Of a stretch of 54,843 nucleotides of DNA, positions 16,867-26,076 are shown one piece after another. The number at the start of each line of letters is the position of its first letter. Positions within the stretch are counted from its first letter, which is position 1. The notes under the pieces were generated by a model. The model ran no database searches and had not been told where the DNA came from. It saw nothing but the letters and a program-made list of their open reading frames with translations. The stretch is from an uncultured Lachnospiraceae bacterium (GTDB taxonomy: Bacteria > Bacillota > Clostridia > Lachnospirales > Lachnospiraceae), in NCBI GenBank assembly GCA_947630875.1, contig CANRJG010000009.1:1-54843 (forward strand). Direction: 5' to 3'. The position numbers and the translations under genes were made by a program.

Positions 16867-18681
16867 ATGCAGGATATTCCACAGAAAAATATACGAAATT
16901 TTTGCATCATTGCCCATATCGATCACGGTAAATCCACCCTGGCCGACCGGATCATCGAAAAAACCGGCCTGCTGACCAGCCGGGAAATGTCGGAGCAGGT
17001 GCTGGACAATATGGATCTGGAACGGGAACGGGGCATTACCATCAAAGCCCAGACCGTCCGGATTATTTATCATGCAAATAACGGAGAGGAATACATTTTC
17101 AATCTGATCGATACCCCCGGCCATGTGGATTTCAACTATGAAGTCAGCCGGTCCCTGGCGGCCTGCGAAGGCGCGGTGCTGGTGGTGGACGCCGCCCAGG
17201 GCATCGAGGCCCAGACTCTGGCCAACGTTTATATGGCCATCGACCATGATCTGGAAGTGCTTCCGGTGATCAATAAAATCGACCTGCCCAGCGCCGATCC
17301 GGAGCGGGTGGTCAATGAAATCGAAGATATTATCGGTATCGAGGCCCAGGACGCGCCGCAGATTTCCGCCAAAAACGGCATTAACATCGAAGACGTGCTG
17401 GAACAGATTGTGGAACGGATTCCGGCGCCGGAAGGAGATTCCGAAAAAGAGCTGAAAGCCCTGATTTTTGACTCCGTTTATGATTCCTATAAGGGCGTCA
17501 TCGTCTTTGTCCGGGTGATGGACGGTGTGATCCGCAAAGGATCCCGGGTGCGGATGATGGCCACCGAAGCCGTGGCGGAGGTGGTGGAGGTGGGATACTT
17601 CGGCCCCGGACAGTTCATTCCCTGCGAGAAGCTTTCCGCCGGTGCGGTGGGTTATTTTACAGCCAGCATTAAAAATGTGCGGGATACCCGGGTGGGAGAT
17701 ACCGTTACCGAAGATTTGCGTCCCTGTCCGGAACCGCTGCCCGGTTACAAAAAGGTCAATTCCATGGTATACTGCGGCATCTATCCGGCAGACGGCGCCC
17801 ATTATCAGGATCTGCGGGACGCGCTGGAAAAGCTGCAGTTAAACGACGCCGCCATTTTTTATGAAGCGGAGACTTCCGCGGCTTTGGGCTTCGGCTTCCG
17901 CTGCGGCTTTCTGGGACTGCTGCATCTGGAAATCGTACAGGAACGGCTGGAGCGGGAGTACAATCTGGATCTGGTGACCACGGCCCCCAGCGTTATTTAC
18001 AAAGTACACAAAAACGACCACACGGTGCTGGAACTGACCAATCCCAGCAATCTGCCGGATCCATCGGAAATTGAATATATGGAGGAACCCGTGGTGGACG
18101 CGGAAATCATTGTCAGCTCCCAGTACATTGGCACCATTATGGATCTGTGTCAGGAGCGGCGGGGCGAGTATGTGGGTATCGAATATCTGGAAGAAACCAG
18201 AGCCCTGATCAAATATGTTCTGCCTTTAAATGAGATCATTTACGATTTCTTTGACGCACTGAAATCCCGGTCCCGGGGTTACGCCTCCTTTGATTATGAG
18301 CTGAAGGAATACCGCCGTTCCAATATGGTGAAGCTGGATATTCTCATCAATCGGGAAGAAGTGGACGCCCTTTCCTTTATTGTACATGAGGATTCCGCTT
18401 ATGAGCGGGGCCGGAAAATGTGCGAGAAGCTGAAAGAGGAGATTCCCAGACACCTGTTTGAAATTCCCATTCAGGCGGCAGTGGGCGGCCGGATCATTGC
18501 CAGAGAAACCGTCAAAGCCGTCCGAAAGGACGTGCTTGCCAAATGTTACGGCGGCGATATCACCAGAAAGAAGAAGCTGCTGGAGAAGCAGAAGGAAGGC
18601 AAGAAGCGGATGCGCCAGATCGGCAATGTGGAAATACCGCAGAAGGCATTTATGAGCGTGCTGAAACTGGAAGAAGACTGA
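16867..18681 (+). CDS. lepA: Elongation factor 4
   Basis: A 604-residue translational GTPase that acts on the ribosome in back-translocation or assembly. GTPase motifs are [13 protein letters not shown] (G1), RGITIKAQ (G2), DTPGHVDF (G3) and NKIDLP (G4). The LepA-specific C-terminal domain contains [12 protein letters not shown] and ends with [13 protein letters not shown] near-ideal AAAGGAGAGG precedes ATG 16867. In Firmicutes lepA is commonly followed by hemW, as here. Confidence 0.96.
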   Translation: MQDIPQKNIRNFCIIAHIDHGKSTLADRIIEKTGLLTSREMSEQVLDNMDLERERGITIKAQTVRIIYHANNGEEYIFNLIDTPGHVDFNYEVSRSLAACEGAVLVVDAAQGIEAQTLANVYMAIDHDLEVLPVINKIDLPSADPERVVNEIEDIIGIEAQDAPQISAKNGINIEDVLEQIVERIPAPEGDSEKELKALIFDSVYDSYKGVIVFVRVMDGVIRKGSRVRMMATEAVAEVVEVGYFGPGQFIPCEKLSAGAVGYFTASIKNVRDTRVGDTVTEDLRPCPEPLPGYKKVNSMVYCGIYPADGAHYQDLRDALEKLQLNDAAIFYEAETSAALGFGFRCGFLGLLHLEIVQERLEREYNLDLVTTAPSVIYKVHKNDHTVLELTNPSNLPDPSEIEYMEEPVVDAEIIVSSQYIGTIMDLCQERRGEYVGIEYLEETRALIKYVLPLNEIIYDFFDALKSRSRGYASFDYELKEYRRSNMVKLDILINREEVDALSFIVHEDSAYERGRKMCEKLKEEIPRHLFEIPIQAAVGGRIIARETVKAVRKDVLAKCYGGDITRKKKLLEKQKEGKKRMRQIGNVEIPQKAFMSVLKLEED

Positions 18682-18709
18682 AACACGCTCCTTTCGGCAG
18701 AGGATAAAA

Positions 18710-19872
18710 ATGGAACAACTGGAAATATATATTCATATCCCCTTTTGCCTTGCAAAATGCGGTTACTGTGATTTTCTGTCTTTTCCTGCTTCCGGGGAAA
18801 TGCAGAAACAGTACATGGAAGCGCTGGTGCAGGAAATTTCTGGATTCCCCGAGGCAAGAGACCGGCAGGTGACGTCCGTTTTTTTCGGCGGCGGGACTCC
18901 TACCGCGCTGCCTGCGGAGGCGCTGACGGAGATTCTTTCCGTACTGCGGCAGAATTTTTTATCGCGCTGGATGCGGAAATTACTGTGGAATGCAATCCGA
19001 AAACCGCAGATCTTGCCAAACTGGCGGCGCTGCGGCAGGCGGGGGTGAACCGGCTGAGTATCGGCGTACAGTCTTTTGACGACGGGATACTGAAAACACT
19101 GGGCCGGATTCATACGAAGCAGGACGCTTTTGTAGTGATCGCGGATGCGAAAGCGGCGGGCTTTTCCAATATCAGCGCGGATCTGATGTTTGCCCTGCCG
19201 GGGCAGAGCATGGCAGTCTGGCAGGACAGCCTGCATACCGCGACCCGGCTGGGACTGACCCACATTTCCGCCTATTCGCTGATCATAGAGGAAAATACCC
19301 CTTTTTATACGCAGTATCACGTGGCCATGGAGGCAAAGATGCGGGGCGAAGACCAGCCGCTGCTGCCTTCGGAAGACGAGGAAACCGACATGTATCTGTA
19401 TGCGGTTTCTTATCTTGCCTCCTGCGGCTATCACCGGTATGAGATTTCCAATTTCGCAAAAGATGGATTGTACTGCAGGCACAATGACGGCTACTGGCTT
19501 CGGACGCCCTATGTGGGGTTCGGTCTCGGAGCGGCGTCTCTGGTGGGAGAGTGCCGGTATGAAAATCCTGAGGATTTGCAAAGCTATTGCAGGCAGGCGG
19601 CCCGGCTGTGGCCGGACCGGTTTTTAAGAGCAGATGCGCCCATGTCAGCGGAAGAGGCCATGGCGGAAACCATGATTTTGGGGCTGCGGCGGCAGGAAGG
19701 CGTCAGTATTTCCGGCTTCAGGGCAAAATTCGGACTTGACCTGTGGGAGCGATACGGTAATATAATAGAAAAGCATGTGAACAACGGATACCTGCAGAGG
19801 AAAGGAGATCGTCTCTTTTTTACGGATGCGGGTTTTCTGATCAGTAATATTTGCCTTGCAGACTTTATCTGA
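18710..19872 (+). pseudogene. hemW: HemW (radical SAM heme chaperone) gene with a -1 frameshift
   Basis: Two overlapping frames together make one complete HemW. The first (from ATG 18710) gives YIHIPFCLAKCGYCDF, the radical SAM cluster motif, and FFGGGTPTAL. It then leaves the family pattern after LSVLRQN. The second frame (-1) resumes at ALDAEITVECNPKT and runs through RLSIGVQSF, NISADLMFALPGQ, HISAYSLIIEENTP and HRYEISNFAK to the stop at 19872. The switch is needed at a T6 run, 18955-18960. One extra T would restore a 387-residue protein, the family's usual length. It could be a true mutation, a homopolymer sequencing error, or programmed -1 frameshifting. HemW delivers heme to membrane proteins. 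Confidence 0.85.
18955..18961 (+). other. T TTT TTA heptamer at the hemW frameshift
   Basis: Read in the upstream frame the codons are AAT TTT TTA, so the heptamer is in phase for a -1 slip. After such a slip the next codon is ATC, in the frame that restores HemW. No convincing downstream pseudoknot was found by eye. Confidence 0.6.
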
Positions 19873-19893
19873 AAGGCGGAAAGAAGGGATAAC

Positions 19894-20949
19894 ATGACAA
19901 AAGTAACGATTGTTTCCGGTTTTCTCGGCGCCGGAAAAACAACTTTGATCCGGAAGCTGCTGAAGGAAGCGTATCAGGGCGAGCAGATTGTTCTGATTGA
20001 AAATGAATTCGGCGAGATCGGCATCGACGGCGGTTTTATGAAGGATGCCGGCATCATGGTTTCCGAAATGAACAGCGGCTGTATCTGCTGTACGCTGGTG
20101 GGGGATTTTGCGAAGGCCCTTTCGGAGGTCATCCATACCTATGCGCCGACCCGGATCATCATTGAGCCCTCGGGGGTCGGAAAACTTTCCGATGTGATTC
20201 ATGCGGTAGATGGCGTCAAAGAAGACTGCGACCTGCAGCTGACCAGCGCCGTTGCCGTAGTGGACGGCAAAAAGACCCGGGTTTACCTGAAAAATTTCGG
20301 AGAGTTTTTTGAAAATCAGATCGAATATGCCGGTACGATCTGTGTCAGCCGGACGCAGATGATGCAGGAAGCGGATTTAAAGACGGCGGTGGATCTGCTG
20401 AAAGAACACAATCCGAAGGCCCACATCATTACCACCCCCTGGGATGCCATTGACGGAAAGCGGATCGCCCAGGTAATGGAGGAAACCATTGATCTGGTGG
20501 ACGAGCTGATGGAAGGCTATGAAGAGGAAGTGCATGACCACGACCATGAACACCATCACGACCATCATGATGACCATGACCACGATCACGACCATCATGA
20601 CCACGATCACGACCATCATGACCACGATCATGACCATCATGACCACGATCACGACCATCATGACCATCATCACGCCGATGAGGTGTTCTCCGACTGGGGT
20701 ACGGAAACCGTCAACAAATATTCGAAGGAAGAACTGGAACAGATCCTGAAAGTCCTTTCGGAAGGCAGCTGCGGTACGGTGCTGCGTGCCAAAGGCATGG
20801 TAGAATCGAAAGAAGGCGGCTGGTACGAATTTGATATGGTGCCGGAGGAATACGAAATCCGCGAAGGCAGCCCGGATTACACGGGACGGATCTGCGTCAT
20901 CGGCACAGAGCTGTTTGAGGACAGGATCAAAGCATTATTTTTGATTTAA
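19894..20949 (+). CDS. G3E-family GTPase (CobW/COG0523) with His/Asp-rich metal-binding stretch
   Basis: A 351-residue metal-chaperone-like GTPase. Walker A is SGFLGAGKTTLIRKLL at residues 8-23. The family CxCC metal motif is in SGCICCTLVGDF (about 66-77), preceded by LIENEFGEIGIDG. The nucleotide-binding domain runs to about residue 205. A 55-residue block almost entirely of His and Asp follows (about 212-265), then the CobW C-terminal domain. His-rich G3E proteins load or store Zn, Ni or Co; the exact metal is unclear. A second G3E gene follows after 15 bases, which points to a joint task. ATG 19894 follows GGAAAGAAGGGA. Confidence 0.88.
   Translation: MTKVTIVSGFLGAGKTTLIRKLLKEAYQGEQIVLIENEFGEIGIDGGFMKDAGIMVSEMNSGCICCTLVGDFAKALSEVIHTYAPTRIIIEPSGVGKLSDVIHAVDGVKEDCDLQLTSAVAVVDGKKTRVYLKNFGEFFENQIEYAGTICVSRTQMMQEADLKTAVDLLKEHNPKAHIITTPWDAIDGKRIAQVMEETIDLVDELMEGYEEEVHDHDHEHHHDHHDDHDHDHDHHDHDHDHHDHDHDHHDHDHDHHDHHHADEVFSDWGTETVNKYSKEELEQILKVLSEGSCGTVLRAKGMVESKEGGWYEFDMVPEEYEIREGSPDYTGRICVIGTELFEDRIKALFLI
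20578..20661 (+). repeat. 21-bp tandem repeat coding for the His/Asp stretch
   Basis: Four direct copies of GACCACGATCACGACCATCAT (one with a single C-to-T change), each adding seven His/Asp residues. Slippage here could change the metal-binding length between strains without a frameshift. Confidence 0.85.
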
Positions 20950-20964
20950 AAGGATGTGAAGCCC

Positions 20965-21906
20965 ATGGAAGTACCTGTATTTTTATTTACCGGTTTTCTG
21001 GAAAGCGGAAAAACCTCGTTTATTATGGACACCATCAAAGATCCGGAGTTTCAGGCCGGCGGAAAGACCCTGATTATCCGCTGCGAGGACGGCACGGTGC
21101 CCTATGATCAGAGCCTGATGGAAAAGGCTAATGCTTTTTCCGTGGACGTGGAAGACGAAGGGGATCTGACGGAGGAACTGCTGCATACTTTAAACGTGCA
21201 GTACAAACCGCGGCAGGTCATGATCGAGTTCAACGGTATGTGGAATATCAATACGGTGCTGCATCTGACGCTGCCGAAACGCTGGATCCTGGCGCAGATT
21301 TTAACCACCATTGACGCCACCATGTTTTCCATGTATCTCACCAATATGAAGGCTTTCCTGATCTCCCAGGTCACCTACGCGGATCTGATCGTCATCAACC
21401 GCTGCAGCGACGATACGGACCAGACCCTGTTCCGCAGAAATATCAAAGCCGTCAACCGGGGCGTGCAGATTCTGTATGAAACCACGGACGGGCGCATCCT
21501 GGCGCCGGAGGCGGAAAATCTGGGTTATGATATTTCTTCCGGCAAGATTTCCATCGACGAGGCGGATTTCGGTATCTGGTACCTGGATCTGATGGACAAT
21601 CCGGAAAAATATGACGGTGTGGAAGCGGAGTTTAAGGCCATCGTATATAAAGGCAGGGACATTCCCAAAGGACATCTGGTGCTGGGACGCTTTGCCATGA
21701 CCTGCTGCGCGGAAGATATCCGTTATATCGGACTCATTGCCCGCTGTTTCACGGCGGCGGATTATCAGCCCAGAGACTGGGTGCATGTGAAAGCAAAGGT
21801 TACAAAGGAATATAATCGTCTTTACGGCGGAGAAGGGCCGGTACTGGAAGTGGTTTCCATTGAACCCACCGAAAAGATTGCGGACGACGTGGTCTACTTC
21901 TCATAA
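20965..21906 (+). CDS. G3E-like GTPase fused to a YcgQ/DUF1980-like C-terminal domain
   Basis: A 313-residue protein. The N-terminus has a Walker A, FTGFLESGKTSFI (residues 6-18), and a G3E-like core (VMIEFNGMWN, LIVINRCSDD), but lacks the CxCC metal motif of the preceding gene. From about residue 220 the sequence FKAIVYKGRDIPKGHLVLGR, then FAMTCCAEDIRYIGLIARC and DWVHVKAKV, resembles the C-terminal domain of the TIGR03943/YcgQ putative permease subunit. That protein is Zur-linked in Bacillus and is usually a membrane protein next to COG0523 genes. No membrane segment is present here. ATG 20965 was preferred over GTG 20956 because AAAAGGA lies 10 bases upstream. The domain assignment is from memory of the pattern. 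Confidence 0.75.
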   Translation: MEVPVFLFTGFLESGKTSFIMDTIKDPEFQAGGKTLIIRCEDGTVPYDQSLMEKANAFSVDVEDEGDLTEELLHTLNVQYKPRQVMIEFNGMWNINTVLHLTLPKRWILAQILTTIDATMFSMYLTNMKAFLISQVTYADLIVINRCSDDTDQTLFRRNIKAVNRGVQILYETTDGRILAPEAENLGYDISSGKISIDEADFGIWYLDLMDNPEKYDGVEAEFKAIVYKGRDIPKGHLVLGRFAMTCCAEDIRYIGLIARCFTAADYQPRDWVHVKAKVTKEYNRLYGGEGPVLEVVSIEPTEKIADDVVYFS

Positions 21907-21917
21907 GGAGCATACCG

Positions 21918-23102
21918 ATGATTTTTAAAAAATTTCTGATCAAATATGCCGAAATCGGCGTCAAAGGAAAAAACCGCTATTTATTTGAGAATAGTCTGGT
22001 GAACCATATCCGGCATTCGCTGAAACGGCTGGAAGGCAGTTTTCAGGTCTACAAGGAACAGGGCCGGATTTTCATTGACTGTCTGGCAGACTATGATTAT
22101 GAGGAAACGGTGGACTGTCTTTCCCGGATTTTCGGCATTTCCGGCATCTGTCCGGTGGTGGAGATTCCCCAGTGCGGACTGGAGGAAATGGGCCGGAACC
22201 TGGTGGAATTTGTTTCCGAAATGTATCCGGCAGGTCCCAGAACCTTTAAGGTCTGCGCCAGAAGGTCGGAGAAGGCCTATCCATATGATTCCATGCAGAT
22301 CAACCGGGAAATGGGCGGCATGATCTTAGACGCCTTTCCCGACTGGAAGGTGGACGTGCATTCGCCGGAAGTGGAACTGGTGGTAGAGGTCAGAAAGAGT
22401 ATTTACCTGTATTCGCTGATTCTGCCTGGGGCCGGCGGACTGCCGCTGGGAACGGCAGGCAAGGCCATGCTGCTTTTGTCCGGCGGCATCGATTCGCCGG
22501 TGGCCGGCTATATGATCGCCCGGCGGGGCGTTTCCCTGGACGCGGTTTATTTTCATGCGCCGCCCTATACCAGCGAGCGGGCAAAGCAGAAGGTGGTGGA
22601 TCTGGCAAAGATCATCGCCCGCTATACCGGAACCATTTATCTGCATGTGGTGAATTTTACGGACATTCAGCTGGCCATCTATGACAAATGCCCCCACGAT
22701 GAGCTGACCATTATCATGCGCCGCTATATGATGCGGATCGCGGAGCATTTTGCGAAAGAAGGAGAGTGCCTGGGACTTGTCACCGGGGAAAGCATCGGAC
22801 AGGTGGCCTCCCAGACCATGCAGTCGCTGGCCTGTACCAACGCGGTGTGCACCTTGCCGGTTTATCGGCCGCTGGCGGCGCTGGACAAACAGGATATTAT
22901 CAATATTTCGGAAAAAATCGGCGCCTATGAGACCTCGATTTTGCCCTATGAGGACTGCTGTACCATTTTCGTGGCGAAGCATCCCGTTACGAAGCCGAAT
23001 CTGAAAGTCATTGAGAAATCAGAGGAAAATTTAAAAGACGTGATTGACGAACTGATGGAAAAAGCCATCGCGGAAGCGGAGCTGATCCAGTGCTTTCAGT
23101 AA
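21918..23102 (+). CDS. thiI: tRNA 4-thiouridine sulfurtransferase ThiI
   Basis: A 394-residue enzyme that activates U8 of tRNA and transfers sulfur, also used in thiazole synthesis. It begins IKYAEIGVKGKNRYLFE (ferredoxin-like domain), continues with a THUMP domain to about residue 165, and has the PP-loop LLSGGIDSPVAGYMIARRG at about 188-206. VTGESIGQVASQTMQSL and PYEDCCTIFVAKHP are also family features. It lacks the C-terminal rhodanese domain of the E. coli enzyme, as usual in Firmicutes. Start ATG 21918 follows AAGGAG. The cysteine desulfurase partner is not in the window. Confidence 0.95.
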   Translation: MIFKKFLIKYAEIGVKGKNRYLFENSLVNHIRHSLKRLEGSFQVYKEQGRIFIDCLADYDYEETVDCLSRIFGISGICPVVEIPQCGLEEMGRNLVEFVSEMYPAGPRTFKVCARRSEKAYPYDSMQINREMGGMILDAFPDWKVDVHSPEVELVVEVRKSIYLYSLILPGAGGLPLGTAGKAMLLLSGGIDSPVAGYMIARRGVSLDAVYFHAPPYTSERAKQKVVDLAKIIARYTGTIYLHVVNFTDIQLAIYDKCPHDELTIIMRRYMMRIAEHFAKEGECLGLVTGESIGQVASQTMQSLACTNAVCTLPVYRPLAALDKQDIINISEKIGAYETSILPYEDCCTIFVAKHPVTKPNLKVIEKSEENLKDVIDELMEKAIAEAELIQCFQ

Positions 23103-23123
23103 CGCCAGCATAAAATGATTCAA

Positions 23124-23291
23124 GTGATTACGGATTGTTTCGCTGCTTCGCAGCTTTCACAATCCTGCCCAACATTCGGAATCCATGGGGCCCTAAGCCC
23201 CATTTCTTCCTCATGTCGGGGCGCGTCATAAAGCTTCTCACCCACTGGTATGCAAGCATACCGTGGGTTCGAACTTTTGACGCTGTAATCA
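23124..23291 (+). repeat. Structured intergenic repeat, family B
   Basis: A non-coding 168-bp block bounded by TGATTAC (23125-23131) and GTAATCA (23285-23291). Inside are three hairpins: GGATTGT (23132-23138) / ACAATCC (23159-23165) with an inner GCTGC-TTC-GCAGC; ATGGGGC (23185-23191) / GCCCCAT (23197-23203); and CCCAC-GGTATGC-AA-GCATACC-GTGGG (23241-23267, one bulge). An 18-bp piece, 23122-23139, recurs inverted at 54724-54741. The open minus-strand frame across it is a by-product. It may be a non-autonomous mobile element or a structured RNA. Confidence 0.7.
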
Positions 23292-23296
23292 AAAAA

Positions 23297-23326
23297 ATAC
23301 GGCTGCCTTGAAAAAAGCAGCCGTAT
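23297..23326 (-). terminator. Rho-independent terminator of the HPr-like gene
   Basis: ATACGGCTGC (23297-23306) / GCAGCCGTAT (23317-23326), a perfect 10-bp stem. On the minus strand it is followed by TTTTTTT (23297-23291). It lies 22 bases past the stop codon. Confidence 0.85.
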
Positions 23327-23347
23327 GTAGTATTGCTTCTTTGAAAC

Positions 23348-23578
23348 TCAGACAATGTAAGGCGCAATCACTTCCATGATCTCGTCCATATTGTCAGCAG
23401 CATGGATGGTCAGATCGATCGGTTTGGAAAGATCCAGACTGAAAATACCCATGATGGATTTTGCATCGATGACATATCTTCCGGAGATAAGATCGAAATC
23501 ATTTTCATATTTGGTAATAGCATTTACAAATGATTTTACCTTATCGATGGAATTAAGTGAAATGGATACCGTTTTCAT
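23348..23578 (-). CDS. HPr-like protein lacking the PTS phosphorylation histidine
   Basis: A 76-residue protein with the size and C-terminal pattern of HPr: DAKSIMGIFSLDLSKPIDLTI, where the Ser is the equivalent of the HPr kinase site Ser46, and a final ADNMDEIMEVIAPYI. The N-terminal segment that in true HPr reads GLHARPA is replaced by NSIDKVKSFVNAI, so there is no His15 and it cannot carry phosphate in the PTS. It resembles Crh of Bacillus in principle, a regulatory paralogue, though its actual role is unknown. ATG 23578 follows GGGAGGTG. It is a stand-alone gene with strong promoter and terminator. Confidence 0.85.
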   Translation of the reverse strand: MKTVSISLNSIDKVKSFVNAITKYENDFDLISGRYVIDAKSIMGIFSLDLSKPIDLTIHAADNMDEIMEVIAPYIV

Positions 23579-23611
23579 AATGACACCTCCCAGATGTTAA
23601 ATTCTGGTTAA

Positions 23612-23640
23612 ATTGTATATGAGTTTTGGGAAAATGTCAA
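23612..23640 (-). promoter_or_regulatory. Strong sigma-A promoter of the HPr-like gene
   Basis: On the minus strand TTGACA (23640-23635), exactly 17 bases, TACAAT (23617-23612); the same boxes and spacing as the HU promoter. Confidence 0.85.
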
Positions 23641-23668
23641 TAAATAAATGGGGTTTGGCGGATTGAAT

Positions 23669-24982
23669 ATGAAAGTTTCTTTCCATAATTTGGGCTGTAA
23701 GGTAAATTCCTATGAAACACAGGCAATGCAAACGGCTTTTGCGGAAAAAGGATATGAGATCGTTGACTTTTCGGAAGCTGCCGACATCTGCGTGATCAAT
23801 ACCTGTACCGTAACGAACGTGGCGGACCAGAAGTCCCGGCAGATGCTGCATAAGGCCAGAAAACAGAATCCCCGGGCGCTGGTTGTGGCGGTGGGCTGCT
23901 ACGTACAGGCGGATCCCCAAAAAGCGGCGGCGGACGCAAGCGTGGATCTGGTGATCGGAAATGAAGGAAAGAAGGATATTGTGGCCACCGTGGAACAGGC
24001 GCTGTCTGTGCAGGGCTTTCAGAACACGGTTTCGGATATCCGGAAAGAGAAGCACCCGGCCTATGAAAATTTTACACTGGCGGCGCCGGTGGAGCATACC
24101 AGAGCGGATATCAAGATCCAGGACGGCTGCGACGCCTTCTGTACGTATTGCCTGATTCCTTACGTCCGGGGCGGTATCCGGTCCCGGGCACCGGAAAACA
24201 TTCTGAAGGAAGTCCGCTATGTGGCGGAGAAAGGATACCGGGAGATTGTCTTAACCGGCATTCATATCAGTTCCTACGGAAAAGATTTGCCGGGGTCTGC
24301 GGATCTTTTGACGCTGCTGCAGCAGGTGCATAAAATCGAAGGGATTGCGCGGATCCGGCTGGGCAGTCTGGAACCCCGGATCATTACGCCGGACTTTGCG
24401 CAGGCGCTGACGCAGATGCCGAAGATCTGTCCCCATTTTCATCTGTCGCTGCAAAGCGGAAGCGAAACGGTGCTGAAACGGATGAACCGGCATTATACGC
24501 CGGAGGAATATTTTGAAAAGACCGAAATTCTGCGTAACGCTTTTGACGACCCGGCCCTGACCACCGACGTCATCACGGGTTTTCCCCAGGAAACCGAGGA
24601 GGAATTCGAAGAAACCCGGCGCTTTCTGGAACGCATTCGGTTTTATGAAACCCATATTTTTCCCTATTCCATGCGCAAAGGCACCGTCGCCGCGGCCATG
24701 GGCGGCCAGCTGAGCGCTTTGGTGAAAAAAGAACGGAGCCGCATACTGGCAGAGCTGAATGCCGTTAATGCCGCCGCTTTCCGAAAGAGGAGAATGGGAA
24801 CAGAAGCGGAAGTGCTGTTTGAAGAAGCACTGCATGTAAATGGCATCCGTTATCAGCTGGGCCGGACAAAGGATTATCTGCGGGTCGCCGTAAAAAGTGA
24901 AGAAGATTTGCACAATCAGCTTTTACCGGTAAAGATCGGCGCAAATTTGCAGGAGGATATCCTGTGCGGACAGTGCCTTTGA
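23669..24982 (+). CDS. mtaB: tRNA t6A37 methylthiotransferase MtaB
   Basis: A 437-residue radical SAM enzyme that converts t6A37 to ms2t6A37 in tRNAs reading ANN codons. The N-terminal cluster domain supplies three Cys: [20 protein letters not shown] and GCYVQ. The radical SAM motif is [16 protein letters not shown] at about residues 155-170. [18 protein letters not shown] and a C-terminal TRAM domain follow. The presence of CTVTNVAD and the absence of the MiaB-type N-terminal extension favour MtaB. Start ATG 23669 was chosen because the family begins right before KVSFHNLGC; the ribosome binding site is poor (GGCGGATTGA). Confidence 0.9.
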   Translation: MKVSFHNLGCKVNSYETQAMQTAFAEKGYEIVDFSEAADICVINTCTVTNVADQKSRQMLHKARKQNPRALVVAVGCYVQADPQKAAADASVDLVIGNEGKKDIVATVEQALSVQGFQNTVSDIRKEKHPAYENFTLAAPVEHTRADIKIQDGCDAFCTYCLIPYVRGGIRSRAPENILKEVRYVAEKGYREIVLTGIHISSYGKDLPGSADLLTLLQQVHKIEGIARIRLGSLEPRIITPDFAQALTQMPKICPHFHLSLQSGSETVLKRMNRHYTPEEYFEKTEILRNAFDDPALTTDVITGFPQETEEEFEETRRFLERIRFYETHIFPYSMRKGTVAAAMGGQLSALVKKERSRILAELNAVNAAAFRKRRMGTEAEVLFEEALHVNGIRYQLGRTKDYLRVAVKSEEDLHNQLLPVKIGANLQEDILCGQCL

Positions 24983-24993
24983 GAAACTGCCAC

Positions 24994-25021
24994 TTGTTTT
25001 TTCTCCGTCTTATGTTAAAAT
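24994..25021 (+). promoter_or_regulatory. Putative promoter of the ireB-ruvX operon
   Basis: TTGTTT (24994-24999), 16 bases, TAAAAT (25016-25021). A moderate match, in the only gap between mtaB and ireB. Confidence 0.45.
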
Positions 25022-25094
25022 AAAATGGGGTGCAGGCTTTGACCACGAGATGAGAAACAGTGGATGTATACAGAAAAAGGATGTGAAATACAGT

Positions 25095-25355
25095 ATGGAC
25101 AACATGCGTAATACCCAGAGAATCAGAATCCCGATCGATCCCAAAAGCGAAGCGCAGCTCGTATTGGAAAAGGTATACGGCGCGCTGCTGGAAAAAGGAT
25201 ATAATCCTGTCAATCAAATCGTGGGTTATATTATGTCCGGAGATCCGACGTATATCACTTCGCATCAGAATGCCAGAAGTCTGATCATGAAGGTGGAGCG
25301 GGACGAGCTGGTGGAAGAAATGCTCTCGACTTATATCAAAGCGAAGAACTGGTGA
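25095..25355 (+). CDS. ireB: IreB family regulatory phosphoprotein (DUF965)
   Basis: An 86-residue protein. The core [33 protein letters not shown] continues with [21 protein letters not shown], the full family signature. In Enterococcus IreB is phosphorylated by the Ser/Thr kinase IreK and affects cephalosporin tolerance. The start is taken as ATG 25095, about 15 bases after AAAAAGGA. An upstream in-frame ATG at 25050 would add 15 residues that family members do not usually have. It heads a conserved operon with ruvX and the DUF1292 gene. Confidence 0.88.
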   Translation: MDNMRNTQRIRIPIDPKSEAQLVLEKVYGALLEKGYNPVNQIVGYIMSGDPTYITSHQNARSLIMKVERDELVEEMLSTYIKAKNW

Positions 25356-25359
25356 CAGT

Positions 25360-25785
25360 ATGCGTATACTTGGACTGGATTACGGCGCAAAGACCATGGG
25401 CGTCGCGGTGAGCGATCCCCTGCTGATTACCGCCCAGGGACTGGAGATCATCCGCAGGGACGCGGAAAATAAGCTGCGCCGTACATTTGCGCGCATTGAA
25501 CAGCTGGTATCGGAATATGAAGTGGATACCATTGTGCTGGGGTATCCAAGGCATATGAACAACGACGAAGGCATCCGTTGTGAAAAAACAAAGGAAGTGG
25601 CACAGGCGCTGGAGCGCAGAACCGGCTGCCGGGTCATTTTATGGGATGAACGGCGGACAAGCGTGGAAGCACACAGAGCGATGGCTGAAGGCCATATCAG
25701 CAGAGAAAGGAAAAAAGCGCTGGTGGACCGGATTGCCGCCGAGCTGATTCTGCAGAACTATCTGGATTATCTGTCGAATTCTTAG
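25360..25785 (+). CDS. ruvX: Holliday junction resolvase-like protein RuvX/YqgF
   Basis: A 141-residue RNase H-fold nuclease. It has [19 protein letters not shown] with the first catalytic Asp, [12 protein letters not shown], and [13 protein letters not shown] with the later acidic residues. YqgF proteins act in 16S rRNA 5' processing and possibly in recombination. The ATG is 4 bases after the ireB stop. Confidence 0.92.
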   Translation: MRILGLDYGAKTMGVAVSDPLLITAQGLEIIRRDAENKLRRTFARIEQLVSEYEVDTIVLGYPRHMNNDEGIRCEKTKEVAQALERRTGCRVILWDERRTSVEAHRAMAEGHISRERKKALVDRIAAELILQNYLDYLSNS

Positions 25786-25806
25786 ACTGTACGCAGAGGT
25801 AGCAGT

Positions 25807-26064
25807 ATGGAAAAAGTTAAATTTATTACATATCCGGATGAAACGGAGGAAACATTTTACATCATTGCAGACACAAGAGTGAATGCCACCAACTATCTGC
25901 TGGTTGCAGATGAAGACAGCGACGAAGCCCTTTCCTTTATTTTGCGGGACACTGCCAAAGATACGGACAGCGAATCAAGGTATGAGATTGTGGAGGATGA
26001 GACGGAGCTTTCGGCCGTCGCGGCGGTGTTCAGAGAATTACTGGATGATTACGATATTGAGTAA
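25807..26064 (+). CDS. DUF1292 family protein (YrzB-like)
   Basis: An 85-residue acidic protein. Family features are the beta-strand pattern around EETFYIIADTRVNATNYLLVAD, ALSFILRDTAKD and the C-terminal VFRELLDDYDIE. The function is unknown. Its fixed place after ireB and ruvX in Firmicutes suggests shared expression. ATG 25807 follows CAGAGGTAGC. Confidence 0.88.
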   Translation: MEKVKFITYPDETEETFYIIADTRVNATNYLLVADEDSDEALSFILRDTAKDTDSESRYEIVEDETELSAVAAVFRELLDDYDIE

Positions 26065-26076
26065 AAGAAAGGTGGA

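Noticed and set aside
20377-20673. Antisense Met/Val-rich ORF opposite the His/Asp block
   Set aside because: It is the mirror of CAT/CAC/GAC codons and carries no independent signals.
23128-23367. Minus-strand ORF of 79 residues across repeat family B
   Set aside because: It covers three hairpins and the terminator of the HPr-like gene, and has no ribosome binding site.
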